Of a stretch of DNA of 64,000 nt, positions 20,459 to 28,625 are shown piece after piece. Below the pieces are notes generated by a model. The model was not told the DNA's origin and did no database searches. It was given only the letters and a program-made list of their open reading frames with translations. Source of the stretch: Rhizobium sp. 11515TR (lineage in GTDB: Bacteria > Pseudomonadota > Alphaproteobacteria > Rhizobiales > Rhizobiaceae); assembly GCF_002277895.1 (NCBI RefSeq), contig NZ_CP022998.1, positions 2,647,501-2,711,500 of the forward strand. Direction: 5' to 3'. Each line of letters opens with the position of its first letter. Position 1 is the first letter of the stretch. The position numbers and the translations under genes are program-made.

Positions 20459-21754
20459 ATGACGACCCCGCCTCAATCCCAGCAGCCTGCCCAGCAGCCT
20501 GCACAGTCCGGCTCCAGCCGCATCGGCCTGGGCATCGTGGAATTCATCCTCACGATTGCGCTGATGACGGCCAGCATTTCGATGGGCATCGACAGCATGC
20601 TGCCCGCGCTGCCGAATATCGGCCAGTCGCTTCATGTTGCCAATCCGAACGACACCCAGCTCGTTATCGGCGTCTATTTCCTCGGTTTCGGCATCTGTCA
20701 GCTTTTCTTCGGCAGCCTGTCGGACACCTATGGCCGGCGGTACATCCTGCTCGGCGGTCTGGCCTTCTATACGGTGACCTTGTTTGCCGCAGCCTGGAGC
20801 GACAGCCTGTTTGCCCTGCTGGCGATGCGTTTTGCGCAGGGCGTCGGCGCCGCGGCCGTGCGCATCACCACGCTCGCCATCGTCCGCGACTGCTTCGGCG
20901 GTCGCGAAATGGCCCGCGTGATGTCCTATATCATGATCGTCTTCATGATCATGCCGATGGTTGCGCCCTTCGTCGGTCAGATGATCGTCGCCTATTCGAA
21001 CTGGCAGTGGATTTTCATTCTGCTCGGTATCGTCAGCGCCGGCCTTTTCCTGGTCGCCTTCTTCCGCATGAAGGAGACGCTGCCCGTTGAAGAGCGCTTG
21101 CCACTCTCGGTCGCTTCCGTGCTGTCCGGTTTCAAGACCGTGCTGACCAACCGCATCACCTGCGGCTACATGATCGGTCTGACGCTCTACACCGGCATCA
21201 TCTGCGCCTACATCGTTTCTGTGCAGCAAGTCTTCGGCGAGGTCTACGGCCTCGGGGAAACCTTCCCGATCGCCTTCGCGGCAACGGCAGCCGGCACCGC
21301 CGTCGCACAGTTCGCCAATGGCTATTTCGTGCGCAGCTTCGGCATGCGCCGCATTTCCCATGCCGCCATGATCGTTTTCACCGCTTTGGGCGCCATCGGC
21401 TACATCGTCGGCATGTTCGGCCAACCGAGCTTCACCTTCATTTATGTGCTGATCTCGGTGATGCTGATGATGTTTGCAGTGATCACCACCAATTGCATGG
21501 CAATCAGCCTCGAGCCAATGGGACATCTGGCGGGCACGGCAGCGGCCATCACCAGCTCGATCTCCACGACGGTCGGTGTCCTGCTCGGCGGCATTGTCGG
21601 CCAGATGTTCGACGGGACGGCACAGCCGCTGCTTGCCGGCTTCACGGTATTTGGCGCGCTGTCGATCGTCGCAACGCTGTGGGCGGAACGCGGGAAGCTC
21701 TTCACCCATCCCGGCGATACGCCGGCGCTGGAGCCGGGCATGGGGCACGTCTGA
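20459..21754 (+). CDS. MFS drug-resistance transporter, Bcr/CflA family (second of a tandem pair)
   Basis: A 431-residue paralogue of the preceding gene, with the same landmarks: SMGIDSMLPALPNIGQSL, FFGSLSDTYGRRYILLGG, and RFAQGVGAAAVRITTLAIVR. A Gln/Pro/Ala-rich cytoplasmic N-terminus of about 20 residues precedes the first segment. The start at 20459 is the ATG downstream of the first gene's stop. The tandem arrangement indicates an old local duplication, and the two may be co-transcribed. Confidence 0.88.
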   Translation: MTTPPQSQQPAQQPAQSGSSRIGLGIVEFILTIALMTASISMGIDSMLPALPNIGQSLHVANPNDTQLVIGVYFLGFGICQLFFGSLSDTYGRRYILLGGLAFYTVTLFAAAWSDSLFALLAMRFAQGVGAAAVRITTLAIVRDCFGGREMARVMSYIMIVFMIMPMVAPFVGQMIVAYSNWQWIFILLGIVSAGLFLVAFFRMKETLPVEERLPLSVASVLSGFKTVLTNRITCGYMIGLTLYTGIICAYIVSVQQVFGEVYGLGETFPIAFAATAAGTAVAQFANGYFVRSFGMRRISHAAMIVFTALGAIGYIVGMFGQPSFTFIYVLISVMLMMFAVITTNCMAISLEPMGHLAGTAAAITSSISTTVGVLLGGIVGQMFDGTAQPLLAGFTVFGALSIVATLWAERGKLFTHPGDTPALEPGMGHV

Positions 21755-21773
21755 ACGACGCGCATCCCTTCCT

Positions 21774-21880
21774 TAGAGGGCGGTTCAGTTTTTCACGGAA
21801 TCTCTGAATCGCTCTATCTCTTTGTTTTCACGCGATTTCCGACGGAAAACCGCTGCGCACTTTTCCTGGAATTGCTCTAG
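21774..21880. repeat. Dispersed rhizobial intergenic repeat (palindromic)
   Basis: About 105 bp between two convergent genes. It starts with an inverted repeat GCGGTTCAG / CTGAATCGC (21780-21788, 21804-21812) and continues through CTCTATCTCTTTG, ACGCGATTTCC and ACTTTTCCTGGAATTGCTCTAG. From memory this resembles an intergenic repeat found in many copies in Rhizobium and Agrobacterium. Its last bases (CTA at 21877-21879) supply the stop codon of the neighbouring cyclase gene. Confidence 0.6.
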
Positions 21881-22806
21881 ACGCCGCTGCGCGGCCGACT
21901 GACCCAGCGTACCGCCGCAGCGATCGCAAGCCCGAAGAGCGGCCACATCGCCCATGGTGTTCCGTGCCAGGTGAAAAGGTTGATGGTAACGATCCCGATA
22001 CCTGTGATGACAAGGCTTGCGATCGCCATATCGATCTGCGGGTTGCTACGGACGTAACGATACGCGTTAACCCATAAAATCGCGAGTATGGGCCATTTCG
22101 CCCAAAATTCGCCACCCCAGGTCAACCCGTTAAGAACGGCAAGGCCGATGCACACGACTAGGGCAACACCATAACTCCGCCGCCAGTCCTGCGGCACGGA
22201 TTCCCGCATCGCGGCTTCGGGCGCCCGCACGGGAGCTGGTTCAGGGGCCAATCGACAATCGGATGTGGTGTCGACAACCTGCACGCCGCCGATCCGCACT
22301 GCATAGCTTGGCACGCCGCCTTCGATGTTCTTGACCTCGAGCTGTCCGAGAAAATCGAAACCGACGGCCACCTTATTGCGGACCTGATCGTAGACCGTGT
22401 TGGAAATGACGATGCCACCCGGAGCAGCGCGCGACTGCAGCCGGGCCGCAATATTGACGCCGTCACCATAGAGATCGTCGCCATCGGCGATCACATCACC
22501 GAGATTGAGGCCGATGCGAAAGAGCATCTGCTTGTCGGGATCGGTCACCGCATTGTAGCCTGCAAGCTCGTTCTGCGTGTCGATTGCAGCGCGCACGGCT
22601 TCGACGACGCTTGGAAACTCGGCAAAGACGCCATCGCCCCAGGTGTTGATGACACGGCCGCCATGGGCTTCGATCAGTCGTTTCATCGCATCGCGGTAAC
22701 GGCGAAGAGTGGAAAGCGTCCCCTCCTCGTCCTTCCCCATAAGGCGCGTGTAATCCTGCACATCAGCGCAGAAGATGGTGGTCAGCTTGCGGCTCGTCTC
22801 GGACAT
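21877..22806 (-). CDS. Class III adenylate/guanylate cyclase with C-terminal membrane segments
   Basis: About 309 residues. A class III cyclase catalytic domain starts at once (KLTTIFCADVQDYTRLMGKD, metal-binding Asp) and continues to INTWGDGVFAEF (second metal Asp) and GDDLYGDGVNIAARLQS. After a linker come four short hydrophobic segments near the C-terminus (for example YGVALVVCIGLAVLNGLTW, ASLVITGIGIVTINLF). This domain order, catalytic first and membrane last, is common in rhizobia. ATG 22806 is the likely start; GTG 22830 and ATG 22815 are alternatives. It ends inside a dispersed repeat. Confidence 0.85.
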   Translation of the reverse strand: MSETSRKLTTIFCADVQDYTRLMGKDEEGTLSTLRRYRDAMKRLIEAHGGRVINTWGDGVFAEFPSVVEAVRAAIDTQNELAGYNAVTDPDKQMLFRIGLNLGDVIADGDDLYGDGVNIAARLQSRAAPGGIVISNTVYDQVRNKVAVGFDFLGQLEVKNIEGGVPSYAVRIGGVQVVDTTSDCRLAPEPAPVRAPEAAMRESVPQDWRRSYGVALVVCIGLAVLNGLTWGGEFWAKWPILAILWVNAYRYVRSNPQIDMAIASLVITGIGIVTINLFTWHGTPWAMWPLFGLAIAAAVRWVSRPRSGV

Positions 22807-22921
22807 CTGTCTCATCCCCGCGGCAAGCACCGACCAAGGCTCTTGCCTGTTGAAGCAAAGATAGCCCCGCGGCCGTGACTTTCCAAGGGGCCTTGCTGGC
22901 TATCCTCGCATGTGGCTCGCC

Positions 22922-23746
22922 TTAGAGAGTGAACACCTCGCGCCGCAGCCGTTCCCATGTATCCTTGTCCACCGCGACAAGGAGCCCGCCATCGAGGTGA
23001 TGCGGCAAATAGGGCGAACCGTCGAAACGGCGAACATAGGCGCCGGATTCGGCCGAGATCAGCGCTCCCGCCAGATGATCCCAAGGCATCAGCTTGTTGT
23101 ACATGAGATAGTGCACATAGCCGCCCGCGAGCGTGCGGTATTCATGCGCCGCGCAGCGATAGCAGGTCGTGTAGCGCACCTTGGCGAGATTACCCATGAT
23201 CTCCGCGCGCTTTTCCTTGGGCAGAAAACCGGTGGCCGCCATGCCGACCAGCTCTTCCAGCGGGACGGAAGGAGCAACGTTGAGACGCAGCGTCTCGCCA
23301 TCCGGACGGCGTAGCCATGCGCCGCTGCCGCGCTCCGCCAGCACCCAGTCATCACCCATTGGATCGAAAATGATGCCGGCAACGGTCTCGCCCTTCGACA
23401 CGACCGAGGCCATGACGCCGAAGGCCGGAATGCCGGCGGCAAAATTGAACGTACCATCGACGGGATCGACGATGATGGCGAGATCGGCATCCTGCAACTT
23501 CTTCAGTAGCGACGGGTCGGCCGCAACCGATTCCTCGCCGATGAACAGCGCTTCGGGCCAGAGCCGCGAAACCTCTGCCTTGATCATGCGCTCAGCCCGC
23601 TCATCGGCTTCCGTCACCAGATCCGTCGCCTCGCTCTTGGCGCGGATATCATCGCTGCCGAGCCTGCGAAAGCGCGGCAGAATCTCCGTCTGCGCCGCGC
23701 GGCGCAGCACATGAGCAAGCGTGGTAACGTCAACGAGCGATGTCAT
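22922..23746 (-). CDS. Inositol monophosphatase family protein (second of a tandem pair)
   Basis: A 274-residue Mg-dependent, lithium-sensitive-type phosphatase fold. Motifs: FIGEES (metal Glu), IVDPVDGTFNF (metal Asp pair), and LMPWDHLAGALISAESGA near the C-terminus (third metal Asp). It shares all motifs and spacing with the next gene upstream, 16 bp away, so the two are duplicates. Substrates may be inositol phosphate, histidinol phosphate, or other sugar phosphates; the sequence alone does not decide. Confidence 0.88.
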   Translation of the reverse strand: MTSLVDVTTLAHVLRRAAQTEILPRFRRLGSDDIRAKSEATDLVTEADERAERMIKAEVSRLWPEALFIGEESVAADPSLLKKLQDADLAIIVDPVDGTFNFAAGIPAFGVMASVVSKGETVAGIIFDPMGDDWVLAERGSGAWLRRPDGETLRLNVAPSVPLEELVGMAATGFLPKEKRAEIMGNLAKVRYTTCYRCAAHEYRTLAGGYVHYLMYNKLMPWDHLAGALISAESGAYVRRFDGSPYLPHHLDGGLLVAVDKDTWERLRREVFTL

Positions 23747-23762
23747 GCTTTTTCCTTTCGCG

Positions 23763-24590
23763 TCAGGCGCCGATGATCTCGCGGCGGATTATCCGCCAGC
23801 TTTCCTCGTCAGGCGCAGAAATGATGCCGCCGGTCGTTTCGCCGGGCTTATAGGGCGTGCCATCGAATTTGGCGGTATAGCCGCCCGCCTCCTGATGCGC
23901 CAGCACGCCGGCCAGATGATCCCAGGGCATCAATTTGGAATGGCCGATGAAATGCCACTTACCCGACGCCACCATCCAATATTCGTAAGCCGAGCAATTG
24001 AGCGAGAAAGCCATGCGGGTCTTCGATAGATTGGCGTTGATCCGCGACCGGTCGGGCTCATCCATATGCCCCCAGGATATGGCGCCCGTCATGGCACTCA
24101 AGGGCGCAGGTGTGGCGACGGAAAGCCGCCTCGCCTGCCCAGCTTGCCGGCGCAGGAAAGTGCCGCCACCCTTCATGGCAGTCACGGTATCGCCCAGTAC
24201 GGGATCGTGGATAATGCTGCCGATCGTCTCGCCATTGGCGATGACGGCGACAATCGTTCCGAAGACCGGCAGTCCGGCCGCGAAATTGAAGGTGCCGTCC
24301 ACGGGATCGATGGTAAAAGCCAATTCGGCATGCGCCAGCGCCGGCACGACGGACTTGTCGGCTTCATAGGCCTCTTCGCCGACGATCAAAGCGCTTGGAA
24401 ACCGTGCCTTCAGCGCCGCGGTGATGTGCCGCTCGGCCAGAAGATCGGCCTCGGTCACGAGATCGATAGCCGAGGTTTTCTCCGATATATCGCTGGCATC
24501 CAGATTGCGGAAGCGCAGCATGATCTCCTTTGACGCCGCTTCGGCAACGATCGTCATCACATAGTCGAAATCAACATCGGAGAAATTCAT
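23763..24590 (-). CDS. Inositol monophosphatase family protein (first of a tandem pair)
   Basis: A 275-residue member with IVGEEA, TIDPVDGTFNF and LMPWDHLAGVLAHQEAGG. It is about half identical by eye to the downstream copy. Transcribed first in the pair. Exact substrate unknown. Keeping two full-length copies with intact metal ligands suggests different substrates or regulation rather than decay. Confidence 0.88.
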   Translation of the reverse strand: MNFSDVDFDYVMTIVAEAASKEIMLRFRNLDASDISEKTSAIDLVTEADLLAERHITAALKARFPSALIVGEEAYEADKSVVPALAHAELAFTIDPVDGTFNFAAGLPVFGTIVAVIANGETIGSIIHDPVLGDTVTAMKGGGTFLRRQAGQARRLSVATPAPLSAMTGAISWGHMDEPDRSRINANLSKTRMAFSLNCSAYEYWMVASGKWHFIGHSKLMPWDHLAGVLAHQEAGGYTAKFDGTPYKPGETTGGIISAPDEESWRIIRREIIGA

Positions 24591-24663
24591 AGGAAGCCTC
24601 TGTTTTGAAAGGGCTTCCTCTTATGCCCGATTCGATGACATCGGTGTGGCAAAAGTCCTGAAT

Positions 24664-25551
24664 TTACGCCGGATCGCTCGAAGAGCCCTGCGTCATCAAA
24701 CCCGCAAAATCGAACAGCTTGGGATCGAGCAGGTGCGACGGGTTCACATGCGCCAGAGCGCGCAGCATCGTGTCCTTGCGGCCCGGCATGCGCCGTTCGA
24801 TATCGGCGAGCATGTCCTTCATGGCATTACGCTGCAATCCGTCCTGCGAGCCGCAGAGATCGCAAGGGATGATCGGAAACTGCATGGCGGCGGCAAACTT
24901 GGCAAGGTCGTCCTCAGCGGCATAGGCGAGCGGGCGCAGCAGCATGAGGTCGCCTTCGTCGTTGAGCAGCTTTGCCGGCATGGAAGCCAGCCGGCCGCCA
25001 TGGAAGAAGTTCATGAAAAAGGTCTCGAGAATGTCCTCGCGATGATGGCCGAGCACAAGCGCATCGCAGCCCTCCTCGCGGGCGATGCGGTAGAGATTGC
25101 CGCGACGCAGGCGCGAACAGAGCGAACAATAGGTTGCCCCCTCCGGCACCTTTTCCTTCACGATCGAATAGGTGTCGCGATATTCGATGCGATGCGTGAC
25201 ACCGATCTTCGTCAGATATTCGGGCAGAATATGCTTCGGGAAATTCGGCTGACCCTGATCCAGATTGCAGGCGACCAGCTCCACCGGCAGCAGGCCGCGC
25301 CATTTCAGATCGAGCAGCAGTGCAAGCAGCCCATAGGAATCCTTGCCGCCGGAAAGGCCGACGAGCCAGCGCTTCTGGCCCTTCAGCATCTGGAAGTCTT
25401 CCATGGCCTGGCGCACCTGCCGCAACAGGCGCTTGCGAAGCTTGTTGAAGGAGACCGAACGCGGCGCATCGGAAAACATCGGATGCGCGGCGGAACCGCT
25501 ATCCTCAACCTCGATATCGATGTCGTCCTTTACAGTCGTCGCGATATTCAT
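24664..25551 (-). CDS. ttcA: tRNA 2-thiocytidine(32) synthetase TtcA
   Basis: A 295-residue PP-loop ATPase. Pyrophosphatase loop SGGKDS in [15 protein letters not shown], two Cys pairs CSLC and CDLC for the Fe-S cluster, and [19 protein letters not shown] typical of TtcA. It thiolates cytidine 32 in certain tRNAs. I chose ATG 25551 because homologues begin shortly before the basic [19 protein letters not shown] segment. The longer open frame upstream overlaps glsA coding sequence. Confidence 0.93.
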   Translation of the reverse strand: MNIATTVKDDIDIEVEDSGSAAHPMFSDAPRSVSFNKLRKRLLRQVRQAMEDFQMLKGQKRWLVGLSGGKDSYGLLALLLDLKWRGLLPVELVACNLDQGQPNFPKHILPEYLTKIGVTHRIEYRDTYSIVKEKVPEGATYCSLCSRLRRGNLYRIAREEGCDALVLGHHREDILETFFMNFFHGGRLASMPAKLLNDEGDLMLLRPLAYAAEDDLAKFAAAMQFPIIPCDLCGSQDGLQRNAMKDMLADIERRMPGRKDTMLRALAHVNPSHLLDPKLFDFAGLMTQGSSSDPA

Positions 25552-25612
25552 TCGATCATTCCTTGCATCTCGCCACGCTGATAGCAGAAAGCGGCTCGAG
25601 AAGACATGGGGA

Positions 25613-26542
25613 TCAATCCCCGAATACGGACCAGCCAGTGCGCGCCGCCAGCATTTCCAGCGCAACAGCGCCGAGCTGCGAATTGCCGACCTTGTTCAGC
25701 CCCGGCGACCAGACGGCAATGGAGCCGATGCCCGGCGCCACGGCCAGAATGCCGCCGCCGACGCCGCTCTTGCCCGGCAGGCCGACATGATAGGCGAAGT
25801 CTCCCGAACCGTCATAATGGCCGCAGGTCAGCATCAGCGCATTGATGCGCCGCGCCCGCTTCGGCGAGACGACGGAGTGGCCGGCGATCGGATTGCTGCC
25901 GCGTGCAGCGAGATAGAGCCCCGCCTTGGCAAGCTGCCGGCAGCTCATGGACAGCGCGCATTGATGGAAATAGACGCCGAGCACATGCTCGACCGGATGG
26001 TGGAGATTGCCGTAGGCGCGCATAAAATTGGCAAGCGCGAAATTTCTATAACCTGTTTGCGTCTCCGAACGGGCCACCTTGTCATCGATGCTGATCGTCT
26101 CGTCGTCGGCTACGTAGCGCACGAAGCGCAGCAGCTCGCCGATCGCCTCGCGCGGCTCGTGCCCCGCCAGCACGACGTCGCTGATGGCGATCGCGCCCGC
26201 ATTGATGAAGGGATTACGAGGAATGCCCTCTTCGCGCTCCAGCTGGACGATGGAGTTGAAGGCCGTGCCGGATGGCTCACGCCCGACACGATTCCACAAG
26301 CTCTCGCCGACTTTGCCCAGCGCCAGGGTCAGCATGAAGACCTTGGAAATACTCTGGATAGAGAAAGGAACGCCGGCGTCGCCGATGCTGTAGACATCGC
26401 CGTCGACAGTGGCGATTGCCATCCCGAACTGCTTCGGGTCGACCTTTGCCAGCTCCGGAATGTAATCGGCGACCTTGCCCTCGCCGATGCGCGGCGAAAG
26501 CTCCGCATGAATGCCGTCGAGAATGGCCTGCAAATCCGTCAT
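25613..26542 (-). CDS. glsA: Glutaminase A
   Basis: A 309-residue serine-dependent glutaminase of the beta-lactamase-like fold, hydrolysing glutamine to glutamate and ammonia. The SxxK catalytic motif is in [10 protein letters not shown], and [25 protein letters not shown] and [14 protein letters not shown] are family landmarks. The ATG at 26542 lies directly downstream of the rpsD terminator, so it needs its own promoter, probably within rpsD's 3' region. ttcA begins 61 bp after its stop, so the two may be read together. Confidence 0.95.
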   Translation of the reverse strand: MTDLQAILDGIHAELSPRIGEGKVADYIPELAKVDPKQFGMAIATVDGDVYSIGDAGVPFSIQSISKVFMLTLALGKVGESLWNRVGREPSGTAFNSIVQLEREEGIPRNPFINAGAIAISDVVLAGHEPREAIGELLRFVRYVADDETISIDDKVARSETQTGYRNFALANFMRAYGNLHHPVEHVLGVYFHQCALSMSCRQLAKAGLYLAARGSNPIAGHSVVSPKRARRINALMLTCGHYDGSGDFAYHVGLPGKSGVGGGILAVAPGIGSIAVWSPGLNKVGNSQLGAVALEMLAARTGWSVFGD

Positions 26543-26558
26543 GAGGCGCTCCAAAGAC

Positions 26559-26588
26559 AAAAAAGCCGCTCGAACCGAGCGGCTTTTC
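26559..26588 (-). terminator. Rho-independent terminator of rpsD
   Basis: Perfect stem AAAAGCCGCTCG / CGAGCGGCTTTT with a short loop, followed on the minus strand by a T-run. It begins 26 bases after the rpsD stop and ends 17 bases before the glsA start. Confidence 0.9.
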
Positions 26589-26613
26589 ATTCATCAAGAA
26601 AGTTATCCGCTTA

Positions 26614-27231
26614 TTAACGCGAATAGAATTCAACGACCAGATGCGGTTCCATGACGACGGCGTACGGTACGTCGCCGAGAGCCGGAACGCGAGCGAAGGT
26701 CGCAACCATCTTGTTGTGATCGACTTCGATATAGTCCGGAACGTCGCGCTCAGCGAGCGAAACCGATTCGAGAACGGTTACGAGCTGCTTGGACTTTTCG
26801 CGAACTTCGATAACGTCGCCAGCCTTGCAGCGGTAGGAACCGATGTTGACGCGCACGCCGTTAACGGTGACGTGACCATGGTTGACGAACTGACGGGCTG
26901 CGAAGACGGTCGGAACGAACTTGGCGCGGTAGACGATCGCGTCCAGGCGCGATTCGAGCAGGCCGATCAGGTTTTCCGAGGTGTCGCCCTTGCGGCGGTT
27001 GGCTTCGTCGAAGATGGCGCGGAACTGCTTTTCACGCAGGTCGCCGTAATAGCCCTTCAGCTTCTGCTTGGCGCGCAGCTGCACGCCGAAGTCCGAAAGC
27101 TTGCCCTTGCGGCGCTGGCCGTGCTGGCCCGGGCCGTATTCGCGACGGTTAACCGGGGACTTCGGACGGCCCCAGATGTTTTCGCCCATACGGCGGTCAA
27201 TTTTGTACTTGGACGATTCGCGCTTGCTCAT
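26614..27231 (-). CDS. rpsD: 30S ribosomal protein S4
   Basis: A 205-residue S4: N-terminal [20 protein letters not shown] without the zinc cysteines of some phyla, the core [15 protein letters not shown], and the S4 RNA-binding domain ([20 protein letters not shown] then [19 protein letters not shown]). It nucleates 30S assembly on 16S rRNA. ATG 27231 follows GGAAAT; a further ATG 15 bases upstream is less likely. It is a single gene with its own promoter and terminator, away from the alpha operon. Confidence 0.98.
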   Translation of the reverse strand: MSKRESSKYKIDRRMGENIWGRPKSPVNRREYGPGQHGQRRKGKLSDFGVQLRAKQKLKGYYGDLREKQFRAIFDEANRRKGDTSENLIGLLESRLDAIVYRAKFVPTVFAARQFVNHGHVTVNGVRVNIGSYRCKAGDVIEVREKSKQLVTVLESVSLAERDVPDYIEVDHNKMVATFARVPALGDVPYAVVMEPHLVVEFYSR

Positions 27232-27369
27232 CGCATTTCCTTTCAAGTGTTATGGCGGCCCGCTGCCGAACCGCGAAGGAAACACGCCCTCCTCTGAACT
27301 CCTTTTTCGAGCTCTGACAGGCCTCTCACGTTAGCGAACGGACGAAGCCACGGGACATGTCAAATGAAA

Positions 27370-27391
27370 CACCGGACATTTCTGCCCGGCG
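27370..27391 (-). promoter_or_regulatory. 5' leader hairpin of rpsD with GNRA loop
   Basis: On the minus strand CGCCGGGCA-GAAA-TGTCCGGTG forms a 9-bp stem (two G-U pairs) capped by a GAAA tetraloop. It starts about 3 bases after the predicted transcription start and 140 bases before the rpsD ATG. It may stabilise the mRNA 5' end or act in S4 autoregulation; neither is shown. Confidence 0.5.
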
Positions 27392-27400
27392 TTGGCGCGG

Positions 27401-27429
27401 TCTGTAAGGGGTAGTCATGAAAATGTCAA
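27401..27429 (-). promoter_or_regulatory. Predicted sigma-70 promoter of rpsD
   Basis: On the minus strand TTGACA (27429-27424), 17 bases, then TACAGA (27406-27401). The -35 is a perfect consensus and the spacing is ideal. The start of transcription would be about 27394, giving a leader of about 160 bases before rpsD. Confidence 0.7.
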
Positions 27430-27455
27430 CAGCAGGATCGGCGAGAAGCGCAGTT

Positions 27456-27719
27456 TCATTCCGCACTCCCGAGGCCGCGCCAATCCTCCGGCACATCCGG
27501 TAACGACGGCATTAGGTCCGGCTCGGATGTCGCCTTTCGAAACTGCACGCCATCGTCGGTCAAAGCCGATATCTGAATTGGGATGCCGCTGGGATTGACT
27601 GCAAGCAGACCGACTATATCTGGTGGCGCCGATCGAATATAGCGCTCCGCTCCATTCAGCACCTCCACAAGCCTGTCGCGAATGACGCTGGCGGTAAGAT
27701 CGACTGGAAGACCTCTCAC
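27456..27719 (-). pseudogene. C-terminal remnant of a nucleotidyltransferase gene
   Basis: An 87-codon open stretch with only a GTG as possible start. Its frame reads back without a start through RRGLSVSTEDYDS to about 27758. A third frame between it and the upstream gene reads RIIDEIRR just before. Joined, the three frames give one plausible continuous protein: the nucleotidyltransferase N-part, then IIDEIRR, then RGLSVSTEDYDSVRGLPVD and this stretch. I read this as the displaced C-terminal part of the gene at 27775-28218 after an internal deletion and frameshift. It could also be expressed as a separate small protein. Confidence 0.5.
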
Positions 27720-27774
27720 GGAATCATAATCCTCGGTCGAAACCGATAGCCCTCTTCGCGCCGAATTTCATCAA

Positions 27775-28218
27775 TTATCCTGATTCGTCGATCATTAACA
27801 AATCGACGAAATCCCGAGGCTTTGTCCGGGTTGATGCCGCGAGAACCTTATTCACGGCAAGGTCTGCTGGATGAAGCCTTGCACCCCACTCCTTGTCTCG
27901 AACAAGCGGAAAAAACCGGGTTCGAGATTCGCTCATCCATTGAATGAGCGTATTCTCCCGCGCCTTGGAAACTTCCGCCTCGACACAGCCATAGACATTG
28001 ACCTCGACATGAACACGGAAACCGTCAGTTCTGAGCGTTTCCATGTCCCGTTCGGCGACAGGACCGATTTCCTCGTCGGTATCTTGGAAGATATCGATAT
28101 CGTCGGACAGACGAGGCCAATTCATATTAAGGACAAGCCCACCTGCAACATAGCTGGTTTCCGAGCGATTTTTCGCGATGGATGCCATAATCTCTTTTTG
28201 CAGCTTGGTCAGCGCCAT
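27775..28218 (-). CDS. AbiEii/AbiGii-type nucleotidyltransferase, truncated (probable pseudogene 5' part)
   Basis: 147 residues. The nucleotidyltransferase signature is visible: YVAGGLVLN, then 8 residues to LSDDIDIFQD with the metal-binding D-x-D. WGARLHPADLAVNKVLAAST and KPRDFVDLLMID follow, after which the frame stops at a point where family members usually continue for over 100 residues. The following two other frames carry the missing C-terminal part. The ATG is 3 bases after the stop of the 111-residue partner gene, an operon arrangement typical of toxin-antitoxin and AbiE-like systems. Activity is doubtful if truncated. Confidence 0.6.
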   Translation of the reverse strand: MALTKLQKEIMASIAKNRSETSYVAGGLVLNMNWPRLSDDIDIFQDTDEEIGPVAERDMETLRTDGFRVHVEVNVYGCVEAEVSKARENTLIQWMSESRTRFFPLVRDKEWGARLHPADLAVNKVLAASTRTKPRDFVDLLMIDESG

Positions 28219-28221
28219 CGC

Positions 28222-28557
28222 CTATCGCCCGACCTCGTCAAGCATGCGACGCCCTATTGCAAAGGCGTGTGCATCGCCGCGCTCCATCAAGGCGCTGGCT
28301 ATCACCCTTGCCTTCTGTGCCAAATCGGGCAGCCGATCCAGATCGATATTGTCAAGAAGGCGGGTGCCGTAGCGGTCAAGCGCTTCTTCGACATTCTCTC
28401 GAAGACGCTCTTTCCTTTGTCGATGTTCTGCACGCATCTCCGCCGCTTGCGACAGGATATCATTGCGGCACGCTGCGGGAACTAGAACCTCCACCCTCAC
28501 TAGGTCGGATGCTCCACCACTTTCCCTATATCGCTGGATCCTGTCACGCGCGGCCAT
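28222..28557 (-). CDS. Small hypothetical protein, partner of the nucleotidyltransferase
   Basis: A 111-residue, charged and helical protein: MAARDRIQRYRESGGASDLV then RVEVLVPAACRNDILSQAAE, an Arg/Glu-rich helix (HRQRKERLRENVEEALDRYG) and a C-terminal ALMERGDAHAFAIGRRMLDE. Good ribosome-binding site AGGAGA 8 bases before ATG 28557. It is followed within 3 bases by the nucleotidyltransferase gene, so the two are one unit. Position suggests the antitoxin or regulatory partner, but it has no recognised DNA-binding domain and this is inference. Confidence 0.6.
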   Translation of the reverse strand: MAARDRIQRYRESGGASDLVRVEVLVPAACRNDILSQAAEMRAEHRQRKERLRENVEEALDRYGTRLLDNIDLDRLPDLAQKARVIASALMERGDAHAFAIGRRMLDEVGR

Positions 28558-28625
28558 GAATTCATCTCCTGCAGAGACAAATATAGGCGTATCCCGGATA
28601 CGTATCAAGGGTGTCGTAATTCCGG

